In this document: piece by piece, positions 1 through 7,684 of the stretch | Position numbering within the stretch: position 1 is the first letter of the stretch | Layout: every line of letters begins with the position of its first letter | Assembly (NCBI RefSeq): GCF_000227295.1 | Contig: NZ_JH165054.1 | Location: 2,185,577 to 2,249,576, forward strand | DNA: 64,000 bases | Direction of reading: 5' to 3' | From: Cutibacterium avidum ATCC 25577 | GTDB taxonomy: Bacteria; Actinomycetota; Actinomycetes; Propionibacteriales; Propionibacteriaceae | Program-made: the position numbers and the translations under genes | The notes under the pieces: model-generated | What the model was told of the DNA's origin: nothing | The model's input: the letters and a program-made list of their open reading frames with translations, nothing else | The model's database searches: none

Positions 1-293
1 TTTCCGACGCCGTCAACCGAATCCTCGACGAGTCGACCGCGAACGCGATCAAACACAATGGTCCGACCACGGCAAAGATTATTGTCAGAGACGATGGAGA
101 TGACGTCGTCGTCACCGTCTCCAATCCGGTTACCGGATCCCAGATTGAACCCGTCCGTTCCACCGGGATGGGTATTGCGCGACTCAAGGAGCGGGTCTCC
201 CTACTCCGTGGTGAGATCTCCATTGGTCTGCGCAATGGTTGGTGGATCGTCGATGCTCGGATCCCGCGCGCCAAACCCATTCGCGAAACCTGA
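1..293 (+). CDS. Sensor histidine kinase, C-terminal part (5' end outside window)
   Basis: Only the last 96 residues are inside the window; the frame begins at base 3 and stops at TGA 291-293. The fragment is the ATP-binding (HATPase_c) domain of a NarL/DesK-type kinase. An N-box reads ESTANAIKHNG, the following beta strands end in VVVTVSNP, and the G-box region reads GMGIARLKERVSLLRGEI. Such kinases phosphorylate a LuxR-type response regulator, which would normally lie next to the gene but is not visible here. The domain ends normally, so the gene is cut only by the window edge. The input signal cannot be judged from this part. Confidence 0.85.
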   Translation, partial: SDAVNRILDESTANAIKHNGPTTAKIIVRDDGDDVVVTVSNPVTGSQIEPVRSTGMGIARLKERVSLLRGEISIGLRNGWWIVDARIPRAKPIRET

Positions 294-319
294 TACTCCG
301 TACAAGAACACACAAACAT

Positions 320-342
320 GAGGCCGACATCACGCCGGCCTC
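320..342 (+). terminator. Candidate terminator hairpin after the sensor kinase
   Basis: GAGGCCG (320-326) pairs with CGGCCTC (336-342) around a 9-nt loop, 27 bases after the kinase stop codon. No T-run follows, which is common in high-GC actinobacteria. A second weaker hairpin, TCAGAAC (360-366) with GTTCTGA (375-381), lies just downstream. No intact gene is seen between 294 and 716 apart from the remnant at 411-698. Confidence 0.45.
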
Positions 343-410
343 CCGCTATCTCTGACAGCTCAGAACAGTCCAGCGTTCTGATAGTTATTCGTGTCGTTCC
401 AGGTCCACTT

Positions 411-698
411 CTAGGAATTGATGTCCTGGTCATTCCACGTGGTTCGGTCGTCAGGAAGGCGACCAGCCTGGGTGAGCGGCATCTCCCAGTCAGTGGTGCT
501 GGTCGTCTCGAAGGCCTCATAGGGCTTGAAGGTGTCCCCCCATCCCGGGGAGATCACGGCGCGGTAGTCGTCCTGCTTGCACACCGGATGGGTGCTGAGC
601 AGATTGGCTTTCACTGGACCGCTGGTGTCGGTGTGGATGATCGGCACGTTGTGATTAACCGTAGAAGTGTCGTCGTAGCCACCGCAGGTGGCCAGAGG
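411..698 (-). pseudogene. Lipoprotein-like remnant, N-terminus missing
   Basis: An open frame of about 95 codons runs on the minus strand from just after a stop at 699-701 to TGA at 411. It starts PLATCGGYDD, in which LATC resembles a lipobox, but no signal peptide precedes it because the upstream DNA is the end of recO. The rest is polar (for example VISPGWGDTFKPYEAF). The only internal start is GTG at 645-647, which has no Shine-Dalgarno sequence. I read it as the tail of a decayed exported protein; a short real gene cannot be excluded. The family is not recognised. Confidence 0.35.
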
Positions 699-715
699 TC
701 AGGCTCCAGACCGGG

Positions 716-1456
716 TCAACGCTCCAGGAATGGCATCGAACGCAGTCCTCGATCCATGTGCCAGGACACGAAGGCGGCGACGAGCCCCGATCCTTCCCGG
801 ATCCTCGGCCACGTCACCTCACGGGTGGCAGGCCAGTCCCCCACCAGCAGCGCCTGCAGGTAGGCGATCGTCTCTTCATGGGGATGTGGCGTGCCCGGTG
901 GCTGACAGTTGATGCAGACCACTCCGCCCAGGCTGGGCGAGAACCCAGGGTGCGGGCCGGGAGCTCCGCAGCGGACGCAATCGACCAGATCCGGGGCATA
1001 TCCCGACGCCGACAAGGATCGCAACAAGTAGGAGTCCAACACCATCTCAGGTGGACGTGGGCCGTCAGTCGTCCCCCGGCCAAGAACCCGCAGCGCACCG
1101 GCGAGCAAGCGATACTGGGCCGGGGCAGGCTCCCGATCCACCGGGACCAGGTGATCGGCGGCCTCGACCATGACCTCTGCGGCCGTGAAGAGCCCATAGT
1201 CCTGACGCAGTGGCGCGGAATATGGGTGAAGGCATTCCACCTGAGCGACGACGTCAAGGTTTCGCCCCTGCACCAACTGCAGATCGACGAGGTTGAAAGG
1301 GTCCAACCGGGCCCCGAACTTGCTGGAGGTGCGTCGGACACCTCTGGCTACTGCGCGAATCTTGCCGTGTTCCCGCGACAGCATGGAGACGATGCGATCG
1401 GCCTCACCCAGCTTGTGTGTGCGCAGGACGACGGCTTGATCGCGGTAGGTGGGCAT
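716..1456 (-). CDS. recO: DNA repair protein RecO
   Basis: Predicted 246-residue RecO, which helps load RecA on SSB-coated single strands in the RecFOR recombination pathway and anneals complementary strands. The N-terminal OB-fold is recognisable (MPTYRDQAVVLRTHKLGE, then REHGKIRAVARGVRR). The C-terminal half carries a CxxC...CxxC zinc site (DCVRCG and VCINCQ). An upstream in-frame ATG at 1552 would add 32 residues unlike RecO, so the start at 1456 was chosen; it has AGGTG just upstream. In many actinobacteria recO and uppS are adjacent; here they are divergent with a membrane-protein gene between them. Confidence 0.95.
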   Translation of the reverse strand: MPTYRDQAVVLRTHKLGEADRIVSMLSREHGKIRAVARGVRRTSSKFGARLDPFNLVDLQLVQGRNLDVVAQVECLHPYSAPLRQDYGLFTAAEVMVEAADHLVPVDREPAPAQYRLLAGALRVLGRGTTDGPRPPEMVLDSYLLRSLSASGYAPDLVDCVRCGAPGPHPGFSPSLGGVVCINCQPPGTPHPHEETIAYLQALLVGDWPATREVTWPRIREGSGLVAAFVSWHMDRGLRSMPFLER

Positions 1457-1599
1457 GACACCTATTGTCTCCCAGTCACGGTGTGCAGCCGAAAATGCTC
1501 CGCGCAAAACTGCCATGCCTGGCCTCTCAGGGTGTCCGCCGACTCTGAGCATGCCCCCACCCAGTAACGTTGTTGCGACCCCCCACCAGGAGAAGCCTC

Positions 1600-2265
1600 A
1601 TGAATACCTTTGTCGCGCTGCTCGGCAGCGTGTGGTACCTGGTGCTCGTGGCAGCCGTCAGTCCGGTCATGATCCTCAATGCCAGCGCCGCTGTGCATGG
1701 CCAGAAACAGAACCATGGTTGGGCCTTCGTGTCGGGGGCCGGGCTGGTGCTCGGCGCCATTGGCATCACGAGTTTTGGCTTGCTTGGAAGTGCCGCCACC
1801 GACTTCGCATCCCGTCAGCTGGCTTCCCACGCCGTCGACCGTGTACTGGGCATTCTGCTCTTCCTCTTCGGCTGTTATCTGGCGTGGAAGAAATGGGGAT
1901 CCCATCGCGTCCAGAAATTCCGACACAAGAAATCGTCAGGTCCGCGATCCACGGGTGCGCACGGCATGTTCACCTGGGGTGCTCTCGGCATGGCCACCAA
2001 CTTCACGACGATCCCACTGTTCATCTCGTCAAGCCAGCGCATCGGAACAGCCGACCTGCCACTCATCGTGCGCATACTGACCTTCATCGTCTCGTGGTGG
2101 ATCGTCCTGGTCCCGGCATGGCTGCCGATCGTTGTCGATCGTCTGCGACCCAATTCCTCGGGTATCTCCGGACGGACTCGAGAGCGCATCGGCCACTGGA
2201 CCAGCGTCGCCTCGATCATCGCCTGTCTCGGCTCGGGAATCATCATCGTCTGGACGACCCTGTGA
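1600..2265 (+). CDS. GAP/LysE-superfamily membrane protein
   Basis: A 221-residue integral membrane protein with about six hydrophobic segments. The first segment and the SPVMILNASAAVHG stretch that follows resemble the GAP family (Sap, sulfolipid-addressing protein), part of the LysE-type transporter superfamily. A hydrophilic basic loop (KKWGSHRVQKFRHKKSSG) separates the two halves. The ATG at 1600 has AGGAGA eight bases upstream; an upstream in-frame ATG at 1570 has no such site. Related proteins in mycobacteria take part in export of glycolipids, but the substrate here is unknown. The gene lies between divergent recO and co-directional uppS. Confidence 0.65.
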   Translation: MNTFVALLGSVWYLVLVAAVSPVMILNASAAVHGQKQNHGWAFVSGAGLVLGAIGITSFGLLGSAATDFASRQLASHAVDRVLGILLFLFGCYLAWKKWGSHRVQKFRHKKSSGPRSTGAHGMFTWGALGMATNFTTIPLFISSSQRIGTADLPLIVRILTFIVSWWIVLVPAWLPIVVDRLRPNSSGISGRTRERIGHWTSVASIIACLGSGIIIVWTTL

Positions 2266-2366
2266 TGGTCGAAGCAGACTTGCCAGTTGCTGCTGGTCTG
2301 TCTGTACAACATGGGACGTCGGCTGTAACACCAACAACGTCGGATCCCAGGCGAGCGCAACGCCAC

Positions 2367-2372
2367 TACGCT
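2367..2372 (+). promoter_or_regulatory. Predicted -10 element of leaderless uppS
   Basis: TACGCT lies seven bases before the uppS ATG at 2380, and there is no Shine-Dalgarno sequence. In actinobacteria a TANNNT hexamer placed here starts transcription at or next to the start codon, giving a leaderless mRNA. No good -35 is visible. Confidence 0.45.
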
Positions 2373-2379
2373 GTGACCC

Positions 2380-3186
2380 ATGGCTCACACCACACCGCGA
2401 CCCCCGAAGCGCGGCCCGCTGCCGCATCCGTCCGGAGCTCGTCCTCCGGAACTGCCTCCAGAGCTCATCCCCCGACATGTCGCCATCGTCATGGACGGCA
2501 ACGGACGGTGGGCCAAGCAGCGCGGCCTCAAGCGAACCGAGGGGCATGCCCGTGGTGAGGACGCCCTCTTCGACGTCATCGAGGGGGCCATCGAGATGGG
2601 CATCCCCTACCTGAGCGCCTACGCCTTCTCCACCGAGAACTGGAAGCGCTCCCCCGACGAAGTGCGTTGGTTGATGGGGTTCAACCGCGACGTCATCCAC
2701 CGTCGTCGTGACCAGCTTGACGCCATGGGGGTGCGTATCCGCTGGGCAGGTCGTCACCCCAAGTTGTGGAAGTCGGTCATCAAGGAGCTGGAGTCGGCCG
2801 AGCAGCAGTCGGCCGACAACACCGTCCTGACCCTGCAGTTCTGCGTGAACTACGGCGGTCGCGCCGAGATCGTCGACGCGGTGCGAGACATCGCCAGGCT
2901 GGCGACCGAGGGGAAGATCGATCCGGATCACATCACCGAGAAGACCTTCCGCACTCACCTCGACGAACCAGAGATTCCTGACGTCGACCTGTTCTGGCGC
3001 TCCTCGGGAGAGCAGCGCACATCGAACTTCCTGTTGTGGCAATCGGCCTACGCCGAGATGGTGTTCTCCGACGTGCTGTGGCCCGACGTCGATCGTCGAG
3101 ACCTGTGGGACGCCGTCCTGGAGTACGCGAAGCGGGACCGCAGGTTCGGTGGGGCCGTCCCCAATGAGGTCAGCCCCACCGCCTGA
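2380..3186 (+). CDS. uppS: Isoprenyl transferase (undecaprenyl diphosphate synthase family)
   Basis: A 268-residue cis-prenyltransferase that condenses isopentenyl diphosphate onto an allylic primer to make the lipid carrier for peptidoglycan and wall polymers. The catalytic signature [12 protein letters not shown] is near residue 40, followed by GHARGEDAL and the [11 protein letters not shown] substrate-binding segment. The C-terminal motif [20 protein letters not shown] is diagnostic. Residues 1-30 are a proline-rich extension common in actinobacteria. The start is supported by the -10 hexamer at 2367-2372 and by the length. Actinobacteria often have two such enzymes, so chain length cannot be set from sequence alone. 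Confidence 0.93.
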   Translation: MAHTTPRPPKRGPLPHPSGARPPELPPELIPRHVAIVMDGNGRWAKQRGLKRTEGHARGEDALFDVIEGAIEMGIPYLSAYAFSTENWKRSPDEVRWLMGFNRDVIHRRRDQLDAMGVRIRWAGRHPKLWKSVIKELESAEQQSADNTVLTLQFCVNYGGRAEIVDAVRDIARLATEGKIDPDHITEKTFRTHLDEPEIPDVDLFWRSSGEQRTSNFLLWQSAYAEMVFSDVLWPDVDRRDLWDAVLEYAKRDRRFGGAVPNEVSPTA

Positions 3187-3214
3187 TCTTGCTGGTCGCC
3201 CGCCCTTGGCCGGG

Positions 3215-4939
3215 TCAGCGGCGGGAGCGATTCACCGCGCTGACAACGGCTTTGAGGGAGGCCTGGGTGATGTCGGGATCGATTCCGACGCCCCAGAGGA
3301 TCTGCGAGGTCTCGCCATCTCCGATCTCACACTCGACGTAGGCGGCGGCCTTCGCGGTGCCGCCGGACGTCATGGCGTGCTCGGAGTAGTCGAGCACCTG
3401 GACGGCGACGTCGAGGGAGGCCAGGGCGTCGATGAAGGCCGAGACCGCACCGTTGCCCTCACCATGGATCTGGGCGTCCTCGTCGTTGTTCCGCAGGTTG
3501 GCGGTGAGCTGGTAGGAGCCGGACTCCGTGGAGGTCGTGCGGCTGACCAGCTCGATACCGGGCACCTGCAGGTACTCGCGGTTGAACAGGTCCCAGATCT
3601 CGTCGTGGGAGACCTCGCGAGCCTGGTCGTCGGTGTAGTTCTGCACCGCACGGGAAAACTCGATCTGCAGACGACGCGGCAGGTCGACCTGGTGCTCGGT
3701 CTTCATGAGGTAGGCCATGCCGCCCTTGCCGGACTGGCTGTTGACGCGGATGACGGCCTCGTAGGTACGGCCGAGGTCGTGCGGGTCGACGGGCAGGTAC
3801 GGGGCCTCCCAGCCGATCTCATTGATGTCAATGCCCTGGTCCTCGGCGCGCCGGGCCAGGTCTTCCAGACCCTTCTTGATGGCGTCCTGGTGGGAACCGG
3901 AGAAGGCGGTGAAGACCAGATCGCCGGAGTAGGGCTGGCGGGCCGGTACTGGCAGACAGGTGCAGTACTCGACGGTGCGGCGGATCTTGGGCATGTCGGA
4001 GAAGTCGATACCGGCGTCAACTCCCTGGCTGACGAGGTTCATGCCCAGGGTGACCAGGTCGACGTTACCGGTGCGCTCGCCGTGGCCGAAGAGACAGCCC
4101 TCGACGCGGTCGGCGCCAGCCATCTGAGCGAACTCGGCGGCCGCGACGGCGGTGCCACGGTCATTGTGCGGGTGCAGGGAGACGCAGACATTCTCGCGGT
4201 CACGGATGGTGCGGCAGAAGTACTCGATATGATCGGCGTAGGTGTTCGGGGTGCTCATCTCGACGGTGGCCGGCAGGTTGAGGATGATCTCGCGGTCCGG
4301 ACCGGGCTGCCAGACGTCCATGACGGAATGGCAGACCTCGATGGCGAAGTCGGTGGAGGTCTGGCTGAAGATCTCCGGAGAGTACTCGTAACCGAACTCG
4401 ACGTCGTCCAGGTACTTCTCGGCGTACTTGACGACCCACTCGGTGCCCTGGTGGGCCAGGTCGATGCACTGCTGCTCGTCCATCTTGAACACGACACGGC
4501 GGAAGAGCTCGGCGACCGCGTTGTACATGTGGATGGTGGCGCGGTGGGCGCCGACGAGGCTCTGCGCGGTGCGCTCGATGAGGTCCTCACGGGCCTGGGT
4601 CAGGACCGAGATGGTGACGTCGTCAGGGACGATGCCGGACCCGACGACCTGACGGACGAAGTCGAAGTCAGTCTGGGAGGCTGAGGGGAAGCCGATCTCG
4701 ATCTCCTTGTAACCCATCTCGATGAGCAGCTCGAACATGCGCATCTTGCGAGCCGGGGTCATGGGGTCGATGAGGGCCTGATTGCCGTCGCGCAAATCGG
4801 TGGACAGCCAGCGCGGGGCGTGGTCGAGGGTCTTGTCGGGCCAGGTGCGGTCAGGCAGCTTCTGCGGGACGAAGGGCTTGTAGCGACCGATGGGCATCTG
4901 GCTGGCCAGCTGACAGGGGAGGGGCTGAATTCGCGTCAT
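3215..4939 (-). CDS. leuA: 2-isopropylmalate synthase
   Basis: A 574-residue LeuA that joins acetyl-CoA and 2-oxoisovalerate in the first committed step of leucine biosynthesis. The catalytic barrel shows the DLRDGNQALIDPM loop (metal-binding Asp and catalytic Arg), GFPSASQTDFDF, and the HPHNDRGTAVAAAE metal-binding histidines. The C-terminal third (from about residue 440) is the regulatory domain that binds leucine. This long actinobacterial form begins about 40 residues before the barrel. The ATG at 4939 has GGAGAG about ten bases upstream; an alternative ATG lies 14 codons in. A leucine-rich leader peptide and hairpin precede it. Confidence 0.95.
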   Translation of the reverse strand: MTRIQPLPCQLASQMPIGRYKPFVPQKLPDRTWPDKTLDHAPRWLSTDLRDGNQALIDPMTPARKMRMFELLIEMGYKEIEIGFPSASQTDFDFVRQVVGSGIVPDDVTISVLTQAREDLIERTAQSLVGAHRATIHMYNAVAELFRRVVFKMDEQQCIDLAHQGTEWVVKYAEKYLDDVEFGYEYSPEIFSQTSTDFAIEVCHSVMDVWQPGPDREIILNLPATVEMSTPNTYADHIEYFCRTIRDRENVCVSLHPHNDRGTAVAAAEFAQMAGADRVEGCLFGHGERTGNVDLVTLGMNLVSQGVDAGIDFSDMPKIRRTVEYCTCLPVPARQPYSGDLVFTAFSGSHQDAIKKGLEDLARRAEDQGIDINEIGWEAPYLPVDPHDLGRTYEAVIRVNSQSGKGGMAYLMKTEHQVDLPRRLQIEFSRAVQNYTDDQAREVSHDEIWDLFNREYLQVPGIELVSRTTSTESGSYQLTANLRNNDEDAQIHGEGNGAVSAFIDALASLDVAVQVLDYSEHAMTSGGTAKAAAYVECEIGDGETSQILWGVGIDPDITQASLKAVVSAVNRSRR

Positions 4940-4990
4940 CAGTGGTGGTCTCTCCGAAAGTGTGTGATTTCTCGGGCAGCCCGATCACCC

Positions 4991-5027
4991 GCAGCGAGGA
5001 GGCCACCCTTTCAACGGGTCTCGCTGC
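4991..5027 (-). promoter_or_regulatory. leuA attenuator hairpin
   Basis: In the leuA leader RNA GCAGCGAG (5027-5020), which lies inside the leader-peptide reading frame, pairs perfectly with CTCGCTGC (4998-4991). An inner ACCC/GGGT helix sits between them. A second small hairpin (CGGG-CTG-CCCG) follows near 4974-4983. Ribosome position on the leader peptide would decide whether the first hairpin forms. Whether control is on termination or on translation cannot be decided from sequence: no T-run is present and the leuA ribosome-binding site is downstream. Confidence 0.6.
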
Positions 5028-5055
5028 GGCACACAAGCAGGAGCGCGCGCGACAT
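5011..5055 (-). CDS. leuL: leuA leader peptide
   Basis: A 14-codon open frame reads MSRALLLVCRSETR and stops with TGA at 5011-5013, about 70 bases before the leuA start. It has three consecutive leucine codons (CTC CTG CTT) followed by valine. This is the hallmark of a leucine attenuation leader, as described for leuA genes of actinobacteria. The codons for residues 10-12 form the 5' arm of the hairpin at 4991-5027, so ribosome stalling on scarce leucyl-tRNA would change RNA folding. No strong Shine-Dalgarno sequence is visible before the ATG. Confidence 0.65.
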   Translation of the reverse strand: MSRALLLVCRSETR

Positions 5056-5150
5056 GTGTGTCAGAGTACACCGCAGTCGTGAAAACGTGGGATTCCTCTC
5101 AAATTCGTCCGAAGTCTGACATGGGCCACCGTAGGTGGGACCATCTGGTC

Positions 5151-6647
5151 ATGCTGCTGCTTCACGACGCCCGCATTCTCGACCTGATTGACGGGTCCAC
5201 TGGCGAACCCACCGATGTGTTGCTCTCCGACCGCGTCGTCGCCATCGGTCCGGAGGCCTGGCAGCGTGCCGCTGATTCCTCGGAGGCCGTGCGACGTGTC
5301 GACCTGGACGGACGCATCCTCATGCCTGGGCTGTGGGACGAACACGTCCACGTCGGGCAGTGGGCGTTGGCATCCCGAAAATTCCTCGTCAGCCAGACCG
5401 CTGATTACCAACAGGTCCTCGACGAGGTCGCGGCACACGTGGAACGACGCACGGACAGTGACGAGCCCATCCTGCAAGGGTTTGGTTTTCGGTCCTCGGT
5501 GTGGGACTCGAACCCGAATGCCGCACAGCTCGATGCCGTGACCGGAGACCGGGCAGCCGTCCTCGTCTCGGCTGATCTGCACTCGGTGTGGTGCAACACC
5601 GCGGCGATGCGCGAACTCGGCGTCCAGGGTGACGGATTCTTCCGCGAGAAGGCCAGCTTCGACATCCAGACCCAGCTTTCCCACGTCGATCCCCACGTGC
5701 TGGACGGTTGGGTCGGAAGTTGTGGAGGTGCGGCTGCTCGGCTAGGAATCGTCGGCATCCGCGACATGGAATTCGACACCGACGTCGAGACCTGGCTGCG
5801 GCGCGAGGCAGATGGACGCTGTCCGCTGCGAGTCGAGGTGAGCGTCTACCCCGAGCGTCTTGACGAGGCGATCGCGCAAGGGCTGGCCACCGGGCAGTCC
5901 CCCATCACTGAGAAGCCTGGTCCGAGCCGGGTCGCCATGGGCCCGCTCAAGGTCATCGTCGATGGCTCAATGTCAACGCGCACCGCGTGGTGCATGGATT
6001 CATATCCATCAGGTGGTGGGCCTGAGGGGGCCGGAATCGACTCGGTCACGCCTGAGGACCTCGTCGAGCTCATGAGACGGGCGAAAGCTGCCAACCTGCA
6101 GTGTGCGGCCCATGCCATCGGTGATCGCGCCGTCCGGGAGGTCCTCGACGCCTTCGAGACGACCGGTATCTCGGGATCGGTGGAGCACGCCCAGGTCCTC
6201 ACCGATTCCGACGTCCCCCGGTTCGCAAAGTTGGGAGTGCGAGCCAGCGTCCAGCCCCTGCACATGGTCGATGATCGTGACGCCACCGACGTCATGTGGG
6301 CCGACCGCGCCGATCGCTGCTTCCGATTCGCCGACATGGTGGACGCCGGGGCCGAGTTGGCGATGGGGTCGGATGCCCCGGTCTCCCCAGTCGATCCATG
6401 GGGTGCCGTACGGGTGGCCGTCGAGCGGACCGGGGACCATCGCCCGGGATGGCACATGGAGCATGCCCTCACCGTCTCCCAGGCCTTGCTGTCCAGTACT
6501 CGCCAGATCGCCAAGGTGGTCGAGGGCGGGCCGAGCGACGTCATCGCCGTGGGCCCCAACCCCTTCGACCTCTCCGGGGAGACACTGGCAGGGTTGACCA
6601 GTGACCTGACGATCGTCGGCGGAGAGGTGACGGCCTCAGCCATATGA
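5151..6647 (+). CDS. Amidohydrolase 3 family metal-dependent hydrolase (YtcJ-like)
   Basis: A 498-residue member of the amidohydrolase superfamily, which hydrolyses amide or related bonds using one or two metal ions in a TIM barrel. Visible motifs in order: DEHVHVGQW (first metal histidines), GFGFRSSVWD, a central lysine segment LKVIVDGSMS, HAIGDRAV, EHAQVL, and GSDAPVSPVDPW (metal Asp). The ATG at 5151 begins the typical N-terminal beta strand MLLLHDARILDL and has AGGTGGGA upstream. Earlier in-frame ATGs at 5121 and 5058 add residues unlike the family and run into the leuA leader. The substrate is unknown. Confidence 0.8.
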   Translation: MLLLHDARILDLIDGSTGEPTDVLLSDRVVAIGPEAWQRAADSSEAVRRVDLDGRILMPGLWDEHVHVGQWALASRKFLVSQTADYQQVLDEVAAHVERRTDSDEPILQGFGFRSSVWDSNPNAAQLDAVTGDRAAVLVSADLHSVWCNTAAMRELGVQGDGFFREKASFDIQTQLSHVDPHVLDGWVGSCGGAAARLGIVGIRDMEFDTDVETWLRREADGRCPLRVEVSVYPERLDEAIAQGLATGQSPITEKPGPSRVAMGPLKVIVDGSMSTRTAWCMDSYPSGGGPEGAGIDSVTPEDLVELMRRAKAANLQCAAHAIGDRAVREVLDAFETTGISGSVEHAQVLTDSDVPRFAKLGVRASVQPLHMVDDRDATDVMWADRADRCFRFADMVDAGAELAMGSDAPVSPVDPWGAVRVAVERTGDHRPGWHMEHALTVSQALLSSTRQIAKVVEGGPSDVIAVGPNPFDLSGETLAGLTSDLTIVGGEVTASAI

Positions 6648-6655
6648 GGCCGTCA
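6628..6655. terminator. Bidirectional terminator between amidohydrolase and era
   Basis: TGACGGCCTCA (6628-6638) and TGAGGCCGTCA (6645-6655) form an 11-bp perfect stem with a 6-nt loop. The hairpin overlaps the stop codon of the plus-strand gene and lies just past the end of era on the minus strand, so it can serve both. Confidence 0.6.
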
Positions 6656-6661
6656 TCGGTC

Positions 6662-7684
6662 TCAGAACCCCAGCCGGTTGAGGTACTTCGGGTCGGACTG
6701 CCAATTCGGCAGCACCTTGACCTGCAGGTCCAGGTGAGTCGGCGTCCCCAGCAGAGCAGAGATCTGCTGCCTGGCCTGGGTGCCGACCTCCTTGATGTGG
6801 GATCCGCGATGACCGATCATGATTCCCTTCTGAGAGTCACGCTCGACGATGAGGGATGCGTGGACGTCGAGCAGCGGACGGTCCTCCGGCCGCCCCTCAC
6901 GCAGCCCCATCTCCACGATCTCCACGGCCAGCGAGTGCGGGAGCTCCTCGCGCACACCCTCCAGGGCCGCCTCACGGATGAGCTCGGCGACGAGGGTCTC
7001 GGTCGGCTCGTCGGTGACTTCTCCGTCCGGGTAGTAGGCCGGCCCCTCGGGTAGCAGGGAGACGATAACGTCGTGCACCTCGTCGACCTGCTCACCGGAG
7101 ACCGCCGAACAGGGGACGATCGCGGCGAACTCGATGCCGACCTCCTCCTGCAGCTTGTCGATGGCGGTGAGGTGCTCAACCATCCGCGCCGAGGAGACCA
7201 GATCCGACTTCGTCGCCAGCGCGATGAGTGCAGGCTTCCTGGGAAGGTCGGCGATCTGCTTGACGAGATAGGTGTCCCCCGGCCCGATCCGCTGGTTGGA
7301 CGGCAGGCACACCCCGATGACGTCGACCTGGGTCCAGGTGTCGAAGACGAGGTCGTTGAGGCGCTGGCCCAGCAAGGTGCGCGGCTTGTGGAGTCCGGGG
7401 GTATCGACGACGACGATCTGGGAGTTCTCGTCGGTGACGACGCCGCGGATGACGTGGCGGGTCGTCTGGGGCTTCGAGGAGGCGATCGCAATCTTCGAGC
7501 CGACCAAGGCATTCGTCAGGGTCGACTTGCCGGCGTTGGGGCGCCCGACGAAGCACACGAACCCGGAATGGAACCCGGAGCGGGTGGACTCGGCCACCCG
7601 GGCAGCCACATAGTCGACGTCGGAGATCTCCTCGTCGTCACCGTCCATGAGATAGGCCAGCGAGGGCATCTCGTCGTCACTCAT
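6662..7684 (-). CDS. era: GTPase Era
   Basis: A 340-residue essential GTPase that binds the 3' end of 16S rRNA during 30S subunit maturation. G1 is GRPNAGKS, the switch region TTRHVIRGVV, G3 DTPG, and G4 is TKSD instead of the more usual NKxD. The C-terminal KH domain has the RNA-binding loop IGHRGSHIKEVG. About 40 acidic residues precede the GTPase domain. The start at 7684 is preceded by GAGGAGG and overlaps the end of the upstream HlyC/CorC gene by eight bases. It is the last gene of the phoH-ybeY-HlyC-era operon, a conserved ribosome-maturation cluster. Confidence 0.95.
   Translation of the reverse strand: MSDDEMPSLAYLMDGDDEEISDVDYVAARVAESTRSGFHSGFVCFVGRPNAGKSTLTNALVGSKIAIASSKPQTTRHVIRGVVTDENSQIVVVDTPGLHKPRTLLGQRLNDLVFDTWTQVDVIGVCLPSNQRIGPGDTYLVKQIADLPRKPALIALATKSDLVSSARMVEHLTAIDKLQEEVGIEFAAIVPCSAVSGEQVDEVHDVIVSLLPEGPAYYPDGEVTDEPTETLVAELIREAALEGVREELPHSLAVEIVEMGLREGRPEDRPLLDVHASLIVERDSQKGIMIGHRGSHIKEVGTQARQQISALLGTPTHLDLQVKVLPNWQSDPKYLNRLGF

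Noticed and set aside
3149-4684. A 511-codon open frame on the plus strand
   Set aside because: It is antisense to leuA, has no ribosome-binding site or recognisable motif, and reflects the codon bias of the leuA strand.
4940-5060. T-box riboswitch before leuA (AGGGTGG is present)
   Set aside because: There is no specifier loop or full antiterminator, and TGGC would not pair with the A discriminator expected for tRNA-Leu. The leader peptide explains the region better.
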